Assembly: GCA_963675135.1 (NCBI GenBank)
Contig: OY776121.1
Span: 81,180,875 to 81,244,874 of the forward strand
Direction: 5' to 3'
DNA: 64,000 bases
Source: Galeopsis tetrahit
Lineage: Eukaryota; Streptophyta; Magnoliopsida; Lamiales; Lamiaceae
Numbering within the stretch: position 1 is the stretch's first letter; each line of letters opens with the position of its first letter. Positions 34,967 through 46,931 of this stretch are shown here, piece by piece. The notes beneath the pieces were generated by a model. That model saw nothing but the letters and a program-made list of their open reading frames with translations, had not been told where the DNA came from and ran no database searches. A program made the translations under genes and the position numbers.

Positions 34967-36102
34967 CTTGATGTTTGAAGTTTCAAAAACCTTATTCATA
35001 ACAAGTCAGTGGCCTAAATTTTATCAGCATAATTCCTTCTTGGTTCATTATGCTGATAATAGAAAGGCAAAATAACTTTCTAGTACATTTAGGATCCCTT
35101 ACTATAATGTAGTACAATAACTTTCTAGTACATTTCACATTTATAAATAAACATTTCACATTGACACCCAATATTTCACATTCACAAACAAACATTTCAC
35201 ATTTAAAAGTGATTGTATTAGATTGTGGGGGAAAGTTGAATTTTGTATCAAAAAGTCAATAATCACATAATAGAATATAAGCCATCAGTCCATTCCCCAA
35301 AATAAACAAACTCAAATGAGTTATTAAACTTTTGAAGTGTATAAGCTAGATTATCTCAGCCGCAATGTTTGATAATTTAGAGTGTTTGCTGTCAAGACAA
35401 CACATTGGTTGGTTTTTGAGCAAAATCAACAATGGGACATGAGAAGGAACATTCATGTGCTCAGTGTAACTTCCATTAGACCATGTTAATTCATCCACGT
35501 CAACATAGTTTATAGGCAAATTTCACATTAAAGAACGATGAAAAATATGACATATTTTGTGATATTGAAGATAAAACACTATTAATTATTCAATGTTTAT
35601 TCTTAGTTTGGATCGATTGATGGCGAAGAACCTTTTTTTTTTTGGCAATGGTATATTAAATTGAAGTACACTAACGACAGTTTCATGTTCCACTCCATTT
35701 TTTAATTCAAGAGACAAATTAAAAAGAAACCCATGCATCTAATTAAAGAAAATGGAAAAAAAAAAAAAAAAAAAGATTTCTACATGGTAGGTTGCATCCT
35801 GTAACTAGTAAAAAGATCTAATTCAAAATTTTTAAAAACTCAAAGGACGAAATTTAGACAATGGTAACCGTGTGGACCAAAATCAAAATTTGTGGTTAAT
35901 GAACTAAAAAAATACTGTATATAATTCCTATTAAATATATATTTTAACACTATTTAAAAATACATCGATTTTTTTTTAAGCAAGTTTGATATTTTGGGTG
36001 GGACCCATCATCTCGTCCGAGAAGATTTTGGGCGCAATCCAGTCCAGTGTATTAGATAAATAAGAAGCGGCATTGCCAAACACGCCCCGTCGACGCTTAG
36101 AA
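34967..36102. other. Spacer between tRNA-Val and the S1-domain gene
   Basis: AT-rich. At 35060-35205 a short phrase ACATTTCACATT recurs four times with variable spacers, and TAACTTTCTAGTACATTT occurs twice. The last 100 bp are the likely promoter and leader of the downstream gene. No other gene is visible. Confidence 0.5.
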
Positions 36103-39100
36103 ATGCCAATCTTCACTCATCACATTTCCTGCAATTCTAACTCTTCTATCTTCAATTCATCTCTACCACTCACCAATGTTTCCCTCTCCTCTGCAATTTT
36201 CCCGCGTCCTCAAAACCCCAAGCCCCGTTTAAATTCCTTCAGAAGTTTGTGTGTTTTTGTCAAATTACATAAACTTACACCCACCCATGTTCGATTATGC
36301 ACTAAGAATGGAGTATTTGAAGAATCTAAGGATACAATTTTGCCCAAAAATGGGGAAGAAACCGAAGAGCTTGAGTTACTGAATAAGCCTTCCCCAAAGC
36401 AAGTGGAGCCTGCTGAGGAATTAGAGGTAGATGAACCCAAAAAACCAGATAGGGATGAAATTTTGGAACCATTTTACAAGTTTTTTAGGCCATTTGAGGA
36501 AGAAATTAATCAAAATGAGAGGTCAGTTGAGGAGAAGAAATCAAAAGTTGACGTGGAGTATTATGAGCCGAAATCGGGTGATTTTGTGGTGGGAGTGGTG
36601 GTTTCGGGCAATGAGAATAAGCTCGATGTGAATGTGGGTGCGGATATGTTGGGGACGATGCTAACCAAAGAAGTGTTGCCTTTGTATGATAAGGAGTTGG
36701 ATAATTTGTTATGTGATTTGGAGAAGGATGCAGAAGAGTTTTTAGTGAGGGGAAAGATGGGAATTCTAAGGAATGATGAGGCCATGAGTGGTGAACCAAT
36801 GATGGGAAGGCCCGTTGTGGAGCCCGGGACAATTCTTTTTGCTGAGGTTCTTGGAAGGACTCTTGGTGGAAGGCCTTTGCTGTCAACCAGAAGGCTCTTC
36901 AGACGTATCGCGCGGCACCGAGTGAGGCAGGTCCTTTTCGTTCTTTTCTGTGAATTATCATGGAAATTTGATTGAATTTAAGTTATGTTGATGCTGTATC
37001 ATGTGATTGTATTGGATTTGGATTATCTATCTGAAGGTCTGTTGGGAAATGAGGCTAATGTATAGTTAAGATTGGTAGAGTAATTGATAATTGTTGTTAT
37101 CTACATGCATTTTCACATTAATTTATCTATGGCTAATTCTTATGGTAGTATTCCTTTGGTTTTGCCACTAATCACGATGACCATCAATACAAACCATTAA
37201 TACCTTCTCTAAAATACTTAAAAAGGCACAGCACTTTCATCAAAGAGCCCTGCTTTTGTCATTTTTTGGTTTGGTTCTTGTGAACTCTGAACTGAGAAAC
37301 ATAGATTATTCATTTGTTTCATGTTTTTTTTCTTGTCATATCACCTCACTCTCTCATGTAATCAAGAAAGGCAATCAAGTTTGGATTCATTGTTTTCATT
37401 ATGTGAAGTGTGAACATAAGAGCACATGGACTTTTAAACTATGAGTCAGTTACTGAATGTGTGATCTTAGTGCTCCAATATTAATGCACTGATTGCTGGA
37501 CTAGTTGGGTAAGGGAAGATTCATGTTTAATCCAAGTAGTCAGATAGCAGGTTATTACGATCATTCTACTACAATGGACAAGATTTAAGTCGGAGTGGTT
37601 CTGTTGCTTTTACTGCATACAGATTATTATCCATGTAATTGGTATAGATGAGAAGACAATATTCGATGCTTACTGAAAAATAGCTTAATTTAACTGCTAT
37701 CTAATGTTAATCTCGATTCTCTAGACTGCATTTTATTGGGGCTTATTTGTTTTCTTTCTTCTTTACCTTGACACTCATGGTAATTGGGTTATTTTTGTGC
37801 TTAGTACTGTGTCCTTACTGTGGTTAATTAGCTTATATCAGAAGTCTGTTACCATCTTGGATTCTTGTGGTTGCATTTCCAAGGAGTTAAAATCCGTTTA
37901 GGTCCCATAACTTTTGCCTTATCTGCAAAAGTTCCCAAAAAATGTTAAAATTTTCTCCTTGATTGGTTCGATTTTGTTCCCAAGTTGTCAGAATTTTTAG
38001 TATGGCTTTATTTTTTGGGGCACATGAGGTGTGAAATTGGTCCCATAACTTTTGCCTTTTCCACAAGAGGTCCCAAAAATATGCCTCGAAACGACGATGT
38101 ATTTCAAATTCCAACAACTTTGAGACCAAAATCGGACCAATTAAGGAGTAATCTGATTAAATTGAAAAACTTAACTTTTTTGGAAACTTTTGCGGAAAAG
38201 GTAAAATTTGTGGGATCAAATCAGATTTTAGCTCCATTTCCAAGCTTTAGGAGTCTGCAAAAATCTATACCTTTCACAGTCTCAAATCTGGTCTTCAGCT
38301 TTTCTCAGGTGATATATTAACATTATATTTGTTTAACTTGACAGATTAAACAACTCAATGAGCCAATTGAAGTTAAAATAACAGAGTGGAATACTGGAGG
38401 ACTCCTCACAAGAATAGAGGTGAACTTTCTCTATGTTCTCAAATGCATGTGTAGCTGAAACTAACCTATCTATATCTATAATTCTATGATTATTTCATTT
38501 TGCAGGGGCTGAGGGCTTTTCTTCCAAAACCTGAATTGATGAATAGAGTTAACAATTTCACAGAACTAAAAGAGAGTGTACGTTCAATTACTATTTCACT
38601 CCATTTTCTTTCAAATAGTAAACTTGTTTGTGTGTTGGTATTATGAATATAATTAGAATTATCTACTTGCCTGAGCCAGTAGAAATTGTGCTCATCTTTG
38701 TGGGTGAATTTCTCAGTACTATCTAAGCTTTGAACTTAATAAACTATTATTATTGTGTTCCATACATGTACACTGCAATCCCAAGTAAAAAATTGTGGAT
38801 TTTTCTGCTTCTGTATATACTTCTACAGAGAAACAACGACAATCTAACTTCATACTTTATCTCAGCCCAACTAATCAGATAGGTAAATTAGAGCCTAGGT
38901 TGAAATTTCTTTTCTTATTGGCTGCATTTGGATTGAACCTTTTTATTCAAGGAGAGATTCACAAACTCACTCTAGAAATATTGAAATAGTTTTAAAAACG
39001 CGGATGATAGATTTCAAATCCATTACTTAATGAATTCACCAAACTTCAATGGAGTTGCTATTATAAATTTCTAATTCATTAAATAATTGTTTTTGGGATA

Positions 39101-40477
39101 GATTTGTGGGTTGATAATAGTCTTGAATAAATAAGGGCTGATGCTAATTGTTGTAGCATGCAGAAACTATCTTGTAGCCGGCCTATAGTCTGGGTAGAGG
39201 GCAGTTAAGTCTAACGGGATTCTTCTCTGTGTACCCGTACCCATACCTTTCATTCATTATATCGTCTCATTTTCTCTTTTGAGTTCCTTCTCTTTTCTCT
39301 ATCAAAAGTGTTGACATAACTTTTATAATTGTTAAATGACCGATGTCCCTGCTATATTTTGGCTTATTAAGCTTTATTCGCTTGCGTGATGATGTTTCAG
39401 GTGGGACGGAGAATATACGTGCAAATTACTAGAATAAATGAAGATACCAACGACTTAATACTCAGTGAGAAGGAGGCTTGGGTTTGTATTTTAATATCAA
39501 TTGATTCCATACTTCCATTTCATCTTTGCCTCTCAATTTCTTGATGGCTTTTTTTAAATCTGTCTTGCTGCTATTACTTCTTCCCTGATGCTATCTTTCT
39601 TGGCTATACTCGATCATAGGGTTTGATGCATCTTCAAGAGGGAACACTTCTTGATGGAACCGTAAGGAAAATTTATCCATATGGGGCCCAGATAAGGATA
39701 GGTGATACCAATAGGAGGTGAATACTGAATTTGCATTTTGTTAAATGTAGTTTGTTAACTAATAAAGATGAATTATTACATGACATTCTTTTGTTACAAG
39801 TAATTGAGTAAAGAATCCCCGACATTTTTTTATCTTTGGCAGTGGATTGCTGCATATTTCAAACATATCTCGAGGGCAAATTACATCTGTCAGTGATGTA
39901 CTATCAGTTGATGAAGAGGTTAAAGTACTAGTCTTGAAGTCGATGTTTCCTGAAAAAATTTCCTTGAGGTAAAACTTCACTATTCTATTTCTACTGTTTT
40001 ATTTACATTTGGTAAAATTACTCGATGAAAGCGAGTTATGTTGGTGGTTTTTTTCTAAATGTTGGTCAAACTTTTATCTTCTTCAACTTGGACAGTAATA
40101 AAAGATTTACGTGTTTCATGTTTGAATGGTTTTTTGTTCTTACATCCTATGAAATTGGATTTTTGTCATGCAGCATTGCTGCACTCGAAAGCGAGCCTGG
40201 TTTATTTTTGTCGAACAAGGAGGTAACCAAACATAAGCAACACATTTCCATTGCTTGTTCTACTTTTTCGTATCATAAAAAATGATTTTCCATTTTTCAG
40301 AAAGTATTTTCTGAAGCTGAAGAGATGGCTAAGAAGTACAGGAAGTTTAAGGCTGTTTGCACTCCACGAAAATTAGAAGCACTTCCCATGGATGGCTTGC
40401 CTTTTGAAGATGAAGAAAAATTATATTCCAACTGGAAATGGTTTAAGTTTGAGCGGGACAATGAGATCAATCCATAA
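36103..40477 (+). CDS. PDE338: Chloroplast S1 RNA-binding domain protein (PDE338/SDP-like)
   Basis: A 501-aa protein with S1 (OB-fold) RNA-binding domains and an N-terminal Ser/Asn-rich region suited to a chloroplast transit peptide. The Arabidopsis orthologue (At1g71720) is known to be needed for chloroplast rRNA processing and normal greening. Exons: 36103-36930, 38345-38419, 38506-38577, 39401-39481, 39620-39717, 39843-39968, 40174-40222, 40301-40477. An acidic Glu/Lys-rich linker (about 85-155) precedes an S1-like segment (GDFVVGVVVSGNENKLDVNV, about 159-178). A second follows (VKITEWNTGGLLTRIEGLRA, about 286-305), and then a canonical S1 domain (GTVRKIYPYGAQIRIGD to KISLSI, about 364-428). 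The C-terminus ends WFKFERDNEINP. The first ATG is 36103; the frame is open 10 codons further up but only from a TTG. A MULE-type MITE lies in intron 1. Confidence 0.93.
37884..38234. mobile_element. MULE-type foldback element in intron 1 of the S1-domain gene
   Basis: The ends GAGTTAAAATCCGTTTAGG and (inverted) GAGCTAAAATCTGATTTGA lead into arms of about 110 bp (CCCATAACTTTTGCC against CCCACAAATTTTACC, and GTTCGATTTTGTTCCCAAG against GTCCGATTTTGGTCTCAAAG). It is flanked by a 10-bp direct duplication CATTTCCAAG (37874-37883, 38235-38244). At 351 bp it has no coding capacity. It lies about 950 bp into a 1.4-kb intron, clear of the splice sites (about 110 bp from the acceptor). Confidence 0.82.
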
Positions 40478-42628
40478 ATCTTGATGGAACAAGAATTATC
40501 AGTGAAAAAGGACTGAGAATTTTTTACAGAGCTCTCCTTCCTGATCAACAGTGCTGAAAAGAACCATCCTTTGTTATCAAGATAATTTAGCAAATGCAAC
40601 ATTCTCCATTCCGAATTAAGCACATAAAAAAATCAGGCGAACGAGCAATTGCTGGTATAGATCTATATCAAACCCCCTCTTCTGCAATTCTTCAGGATAA
40701 TGTAAGTTAAGGCTCATTTTTCACCTTCCAATTTTCTATTTATCATCAAATGTGTCTTTTAATCCCAAAATTTACTTGGAAGTAGTTTTGTGAATGCCCT
40801 GCAGTTTTGTAACTGTAAATCAATAGAACTTGTACTAGAATTGAATCGAATATTTCGTAACTCTTTTAATTTTCATATATGCGTTATGTTTACACCAATT
40901 CTTTTTCAGGGATTAGAGATTTTTGTTAGCTACACATAATGTATGTGGTGTTTCCATTTTATTTTATTTTCTAGGTAAAAATATATAATCTTGTTTTTTT
41001 TTTTTAAAGATCATGTTCATTTGTTTGGTTCTTACGCTTATGCTGGCATGGTTTGTGGAATTACAATGACTTTTGGTTTACACCAGTCTTTTTATCTTTC
41101 TATTGAAGCTTGGATCTCACTGCATCTGATTATGAATATGACAATTCAATCTCTTGGCTCAAAGCAGTATCCCAAGAAAGAGGGGAAAATATGTTACCTA
41201 TTATTTTGATTTGATCTATCTTATGATTATTGACTCACCACTGAGGTTAGATGCAAAATATCAAGTGAAACTTGTACAACTTACACCATTAATATTATTA
41301 CTTGTAAAAAATATATACGAAAGTTAGTAATATTGCTCAAAGTGCAGGATGCATAAGGTGTACATAATATGTTATCAAATCAAAATGCTTGATGTTTGAT
41401 TCAAGACACACGTTGTTAGAAAAAAAAAAAAAAAGTTCATTTGATACTAAAACAATAAACCTCGAACATGACTCGACTTTAATAAGTAAACTAAAATAGG
41501 TTTTTTCTATGTAGAACAGCAGTGCACTGCACAACATCTATTTTTTAATCACATGTATACGTGGGTGTCACCACTTTCTTTCTTCACTTGTATTTTTGTA
41601 TTCTAACACAATCAATACCATAAAAACATATGAATAATGGTATCAAATTGTTGGAGTTCAGAATGAATTGCAAAAACATTTAAAAAGGGAAAAGAATGAG
41701 ATTTAAACAAAATTGAATCATATAATCATAATATTTCCTGTTCGATTTGAATCATATAGTAACATAGGAGTATTTATAAAATAACAATGTAGCACAAAAT
41801 AAACAAAAAATGAATTTAACAACACATATTTACAAAATAACAATGAAGTACAAAATAACTAAAAGTGAATTTAATAACATATATTTATATATATATTAAA
41901 AAAAAAAAAAACTATGCACTATTGACTGGCAGCATCTTTGGCTCCGGAGAGGGATTAGGGTGGAAGACACCATTATGTATTTTACAATATCTTAATATTG
42001 TCTTTTTGATGCATCAAATAATAAAAATACAAATAAAAATAATTTTGATTACTAGTCTACTATAATGAGTAGGTTGGGGGCTCCATGAATATCATGCCAA
42101 ACAGTATATGCCTCTAATATTTTTTTTGTTCGCTAGCTGTTTATTAATCCCTACATTTGGGCATATTTGTATGACTTTCTGCTAAAGGTATGGCTTTTCT
42201 GTATTTTTTTAAGTATGATCACTAATTGAAATTTCGTGTGTTAATTAATTCTTCTTATTTTAGCTAGGTTAAATGCTAATGTGGTTATAAATTTCGTATA
42301 TTTTGTAAACATTCGTTCTTTTGTTCGAGCATTGATTTTGCACGTTATAAATTGTTCGAATTTTCTCATTCTATTATATTTTTCGGGTATGATTTTCATT
42401 TTATTACAATTCTAGTAATTATCTCGTGCAATACACTAATTGAAAACTATAAATATTAAACTTGAAATCGTATTGTGAGTCAAATTACAATAGAAATGTA
42501 AATTAAATTCACTTTGTCCACCTATTAATTAATATTTATTAGTAATTTCTTTTATTTACTATTATTCACCGTCAAATTGATCAAACAATCGATAATTTCA
42601 GACGAAGAATGATTAATTTTAATAAATA
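40478..42628. other. 3' flank of the S1-domain gene and spacer
   Basis: The first 300-400 bp are presumably the 3' UTR. At about 41770-41890 a roughly 63-bp phrase (AATAACAATGTAGCACAAAAT and variant) is repeated imperfectly in tandem. The remainder is AT-rich and gene-free. Confidence 0.5.
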
Positions 42629-42866
42629 CTCACTCCGTCCACCAAAAGTGTGCTCATTTCTTTTTTTTGGGTCCACAAAAAACGTGCTTATTCTATTTAA
42701 ACAGTTAACTTTTGAATATTTTTTCTACTTTACTAACAAGATTGAGTATCTACCAAATATATTTTTTACTCATTATATTAAATATATTCTTTATAATTAA
42801 AATATGATTTTTTTAAAAGCATATATAAAAAAAAGTGAGCACACTTTTGATGGTGGACAGAGGGAG
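42629..42866. mobile_element. Stowaway-like MITE, copy D
   Basis: Begins CTCACTCCGTCCACCAAAAG and ends GGTGGACAGAGGGAG, flanked by TA (42627-42628, 42867-42868). The inner arms TGTGCTCATTT and GAGCACACTTTTG extend the pairing. The interior matches copies A and B. Confidence 0.82.
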
Positions 42867-43852
42867 TAATAAATAATTAAATCATGTATCACCATTGTCT
42901 TCTAAGTTCATTGATTGTTACCTAAACTCTTAATTAAGCATAAACAAACCTTAAATAACGTGTACACTGAAACTTTTGTGTATTTAGTGTGCATACGAGA
43001 GTAATGAATTAGTCCATTGACAATAATTACTATAATTATTTAATGAATGAATTACTTTTTGTTAGTGTATTAATTAATTACAATGAAAACATTATATACA
43101 CAAATCGTTATAGGAGGAGACATATAATATCGCGTTGATTGAATTATACTCGATCGAGCTTTACTATAAGCTAAAAAATTACCCTCTGATCCACACTATA
43201 TGCCTATTTATCATTAAATTATTCAACAAGTAATTATTATTTGCTTCAAAATTAAGATGTATTGATCTTCTCACTATTATATATGCGTATTGACAAGTTA
43301 AATTTTAATGATTTTAGATTGAGTGAGATCGACACTCATGTCTATTATTGAATTTAATGTTATTAAGCTTCAATCTAGCTACCAAATATTTCCAAAATAA
43401 TAATAACAACAACCTTGTAGGTCAGTTTACTTAAGATCACATTATGTTCATATATATTTTAAAATTTTGAAGAAATTATAAACACCATTGATAAAATAAT
43501 ATGTGAAAATTAAAAAGTATAACACCAACTTTATCTTCTATCAACTTCAGATCAATAATTGATATTCTTAAATTAGGGAAACATTATTACATCATTATGT
43601 GTACCACTATATATTACTCATTTTATCATTTTAAATTGTCGACCTACGGAGTACTATATATAGTACTCATTGTATTTTTAGTAAATATTTTTATCAATTA
43701 TTTTATTATACTTTACGACCTTTTAAATTAATTGTACTGTCTTTATTATTTTATCAAACTTCTTAATTTATTTGCCAAAAAATTAGGAGGGATTTAGTAG
43801 GTATATGCTTTATTTTGCAAAAGTAGAAATGTTGGATTGGGATATATATATA
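42867..43852. other. AT-rich spacer
   Basis: No gene or defined repeat is seen; there are only short low-complexity frames. Confidence 0.5.
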
Positions 43853-44099
43853 GGGTGGGCACGGTTCGGTTTGGTTAACCAAACCGCCGTAAATCGTAAA
43901 CCAAACTATAAACTGTTCTTTTTTTTCAAAATCGTAAACCAAATCATATTTATAAAAACCGTTCGATTTGAAACCATAATATTTCGGGCGGTTCGATCGG
44001 TTTTGATCGAACTGTAGTTTTGTTCATTTTTTTCCCTATACAAAATAATTAATAAAAATGTAAAACACAATCTCAATAGAATAGACAAAATGAAATCCC

Positions 44100-44295
44100 A
44101 ATAATCCAAAATATAATTCGAATAGATGAAATGCTACTACAACGTTCACAAACTAGTTGTTAAAAAATAACTAAATAACCACAAAAAGAAACAACGTAAT
44201 AATCCAAAATATAATTCGAATAGATGAAATGCTACTACAACGTTCACAAACTAGTTGTTAAAAAATAACTAAATAACCACAAAAAGAAACAACGT
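44100..44295. repeat. Perfect 98-bp tandem duplication
   Basis: Units 44100-44197 and 44198-44295 are identical over 98 bases (both begin AATAATCCAAAATATAATTC and end AAGAAACAACGT). Identity implies a recent duplication. Directly after it, a second imperfect duplication of about 61 bp occurs (GCGCTAAATACTAGTAGAT at about 44299 and 44360). Confidence 0.9.
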
Positions 44296-44406
44296 AGAAG
44301 CGCTAAATACTAGTAGATAGAAGAGAAACAACAAACTTGTGAGAGTCATGCACGTAGAGGCGCTAAATACTAGTAGATGGAAGAGAATAAATGTCTTGGG
44401 TTTACT

Positions 44407-44508
44407 TTTTTTTTTTTTATGGAAGTTAAATACCCATTTAACTTTTTTTTCCCCTCCCCATGACTCGAACTAGTGGTGCTCTAACCACTTGAGCTATCCC
44501 ACTTTGTC
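44407..44508 (-). mobile_element. tRNA-derived SINE (short)
   Basis: On the minus strand the sequence starts GACAAAGTGGGATAGCTCAA and has an A box (ATAGCTCAAGTGGTTAGAGC) and a B box (AGTTCGAGTCA). It ends in a run of A. A 14-bp target duplication GTCTTGGGTTTACT flanks it (44393-44406, 44509-44522). At 102 bp it is shorter than usual plant SINEs: the A-to-B box spacing is cut down, suggesting an internal deletion. It is nested in the 43853-44781 element. Confidence 0.8.
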
Positions 44509-44781
44509 GTCTTGGGTTTACTAGTTTAGGGATTATGTAATATAGAGACTATAAATCTATATTATGGAGTATATATTTTATATATATAAAATAAATTCGG
44601 TTTGGTTCGATTTTTTGCGATTTTTCATTAGTGAAAACCGTAAATCAAACCATACTAAAAAAAATTAATTTTAAAAACCGTAAACCGAACTGTAAATAAA
44701 AAACCGAACCATATTTAATGGTTTAGTTTGATTCGGTCGGCTTGATCGATTTGGTATGTGTGAATCATACTTTGCACACCC

Positions 44782-44817
<36 letters not shown>

Positions 44818-46931
44818 TGGGGATATATTTGTGTATTTTCCGTAGTAATAATATCAGGCACTGAACAATTAGTACTAGTAAACATGCATCTTCAACAAGA
44901 GAAAATACAACTCAAAGCATCTCGATTTGAGTGAGAAAAAAAAAAAAAAAGAACCTTTAGTACAATTGTAATAATAATTTAGTTTCTCATGATCGAGGTT
45001 ATTTTTCTTCTTATAGTTTCAGCTGCTATACTTGAAAACCTTCAAACACACAAAACCCTAGCTAGCTACTGAAACCCTAGTTTCTGGTATTGTATATATA
45101 TACATAATTTGCTTCTAAATTTCTAATTTAATAGTTTATGCATACTTAAGCTTTATAATCGTGTAATATTAAACTGTAATTTCTAGATATATGTAACATA
45201 TTTTTCAAGAAAATAATGATGTAACCTTAGTATTTTATTGTATATTTCATATATAAAAAGAAATTAAAGTAGATATAAATAACATTCAATCGACCTTTTA
45301 ATTATTTTTAATAGATCGAGATTAAGTAAACCTCAGAAAACCTAAAATATTGAGTTTGTAACTCTTTATAAAAAGTAATCTTGAAAATTAGTATACAAAA
45401 TTATACAGTATGTAAAGACAAAACAAACTGAGTCATGTGACATAGCAATTTTTTACTGAGCCCTACTCCCAAAACACACCCACTACGACTTCCTCGATAA
45501 CCAAATCACTCATTTTCACAGTAAATTAATTTAATAAGCACAGTAAAAATAAAAGAAAAAAGAACTAGTTACTATTTTATGATTAATAAATTAGAAAAGA
45601 CAAGCCAATTAAATTTTCCTCTTTATTCACGCTGCGCAGTTAATGTATAATATTATAGACAATAGAAAGAAAAAGACATGGGAATTGGTTGCTTAATCCA
45701 ATCCTCTTTTGCCTTTCACAACCCCCTAAGCTGCAGCCTATTATTTTCATCAAAATCTCCTATTCCCAACACAATTTTTTACCCCTGCTGGTAAATTCCT
45801 TGTAAATTTGTACTTCTTCCATCTCGTCTCCATATTAAATAAATATTGTATTAGAGATGTAATTGAAAAAAAGAATAATATAATTAAACGTAAAAAGAAA
45901 TACTTTATCAAAAAAAGAAATGAATAGTCAAATGAACATAAAAGAAAATTGAATAATTTTTACTGAAGAAAGTACATGTTAATTTTTTTTTTTGTGGGTA
46001 AGAGTATGAGAATCTGTCATTTGTAAATTGTAACTGCATGAGATCTAAATTTTTATAGTGGTCAGTACGCAATTTATAAATTATTATACGAGCAAAAATT
46101 ATTTAGTATGCATCATGGAGTCTCATATAATGAAAAAATGAGTACTATTTACTGGAGTACATGCATAAATGACACTTGAAAAAAAAAAAAAAAAGGTAAA
46201 TAATTTGGCATTTCAAAGTTGAGAAACGAATAAACTAGTGCCATGTATGATAAATTTATCTCTTTATGGACCAAATTCTGTCATTCCCAAGACATTTTTA
46301 CCTCCAACTCCATGTCAATTTTTTTACCGTAAACAAATTATTTTGCATTTTGTACGCATTTTTAAACAGTAGTATTACAATTTAATTAAAACCCAAAGTA
46401 ATTTGTGATTTTATAACTTTTAAGGGCAATTTGGGACATTCATCATCTGAAAAATGGTTAAGGACAATTTGGGACATTCAACGTTTGAAAAATGACCTAT
46501 TTAACAGTGTCTGTGAAGCAAGAGGCATTAATAATCATCTGTACCCTAATCTGTGTAATAAAAAAAGATATTGTAATTCATTCAACACTATTTAAATAAT
46601 AATAGTGATTATAAAAGCAAAATGTTTGCACGAAGATAAAGGAACTTACAACTCAAATCTCCTCAGCCCTCCCCTCCCCTCCATAATAAACAACAAAATG
46701 TTCACCATTAACGGTGTTCCTTGAGCTCCACAACAACCCTAACTCAACTTTCATCCTTCACCCGCCGCACACGGCGGTTCTTCCAGCAGGAGGAGCAACT
46801 TTCAACCTCCCTTTCCGGTGAGAAGCTGCTAAATACAAGAGAGTGCTAACTTTTTCCTCACATGCATGGTTTTTCACACATTGTGTGTCTTTGAAGCATT
46901 CCCACATGCAATTTGTCTCCACCACCATTCA
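44782..46931. other. Upstream region of the receptor kinase gene
   Basis: Starts with (CT)n(TA)n microsatellite DNA (44782-44818) and is AT-rich throughout. At 46420-46495 a 38-bp unit (TTAAGGGCAATTTGGGACAT) occurs twice in tandem with a few changes. The last 250 bp turn C/T-rich (CCCTCCCCTCCCCTCC at 46668-46683), typical of a plant core promoter or leader. Confidence 0.5.

Larger units (their letters stand above)
43853..44781. mobile_element. Non-autonomous DNA transposon with GGTTTGG-rich arms
   Basis: The left end is GGGTGGGCACGGTTCGG; the right end, inverted, is GGGTGTGCAAAGTATG. Both subterminal regions are packed with CGGTTTGGTT / AACCAAACC and AAACCGTAAACC words in both orientations. 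The 8-bp target is ambiguous because both flanks are (TA)n/(CT)n, so the superfamily (hAT is likely from the GGGTGTGCA-type end) is inference. The element contains a perfect 98-bp tandem duplication and a nested SINE. Confidence 0.55.

Noticed and set aside
36073..36102. Upstream extension of the S1-domain protein reading frame
   Set aside because: The first codon there is TTG, not ATG; the first ATG in frame is 36103 and it begins a plausible transit peptide.
36506..36886. 126-aa minus-strand open frame
   Set aside because: Antisense shadow of the S1-domain gene's first exon.
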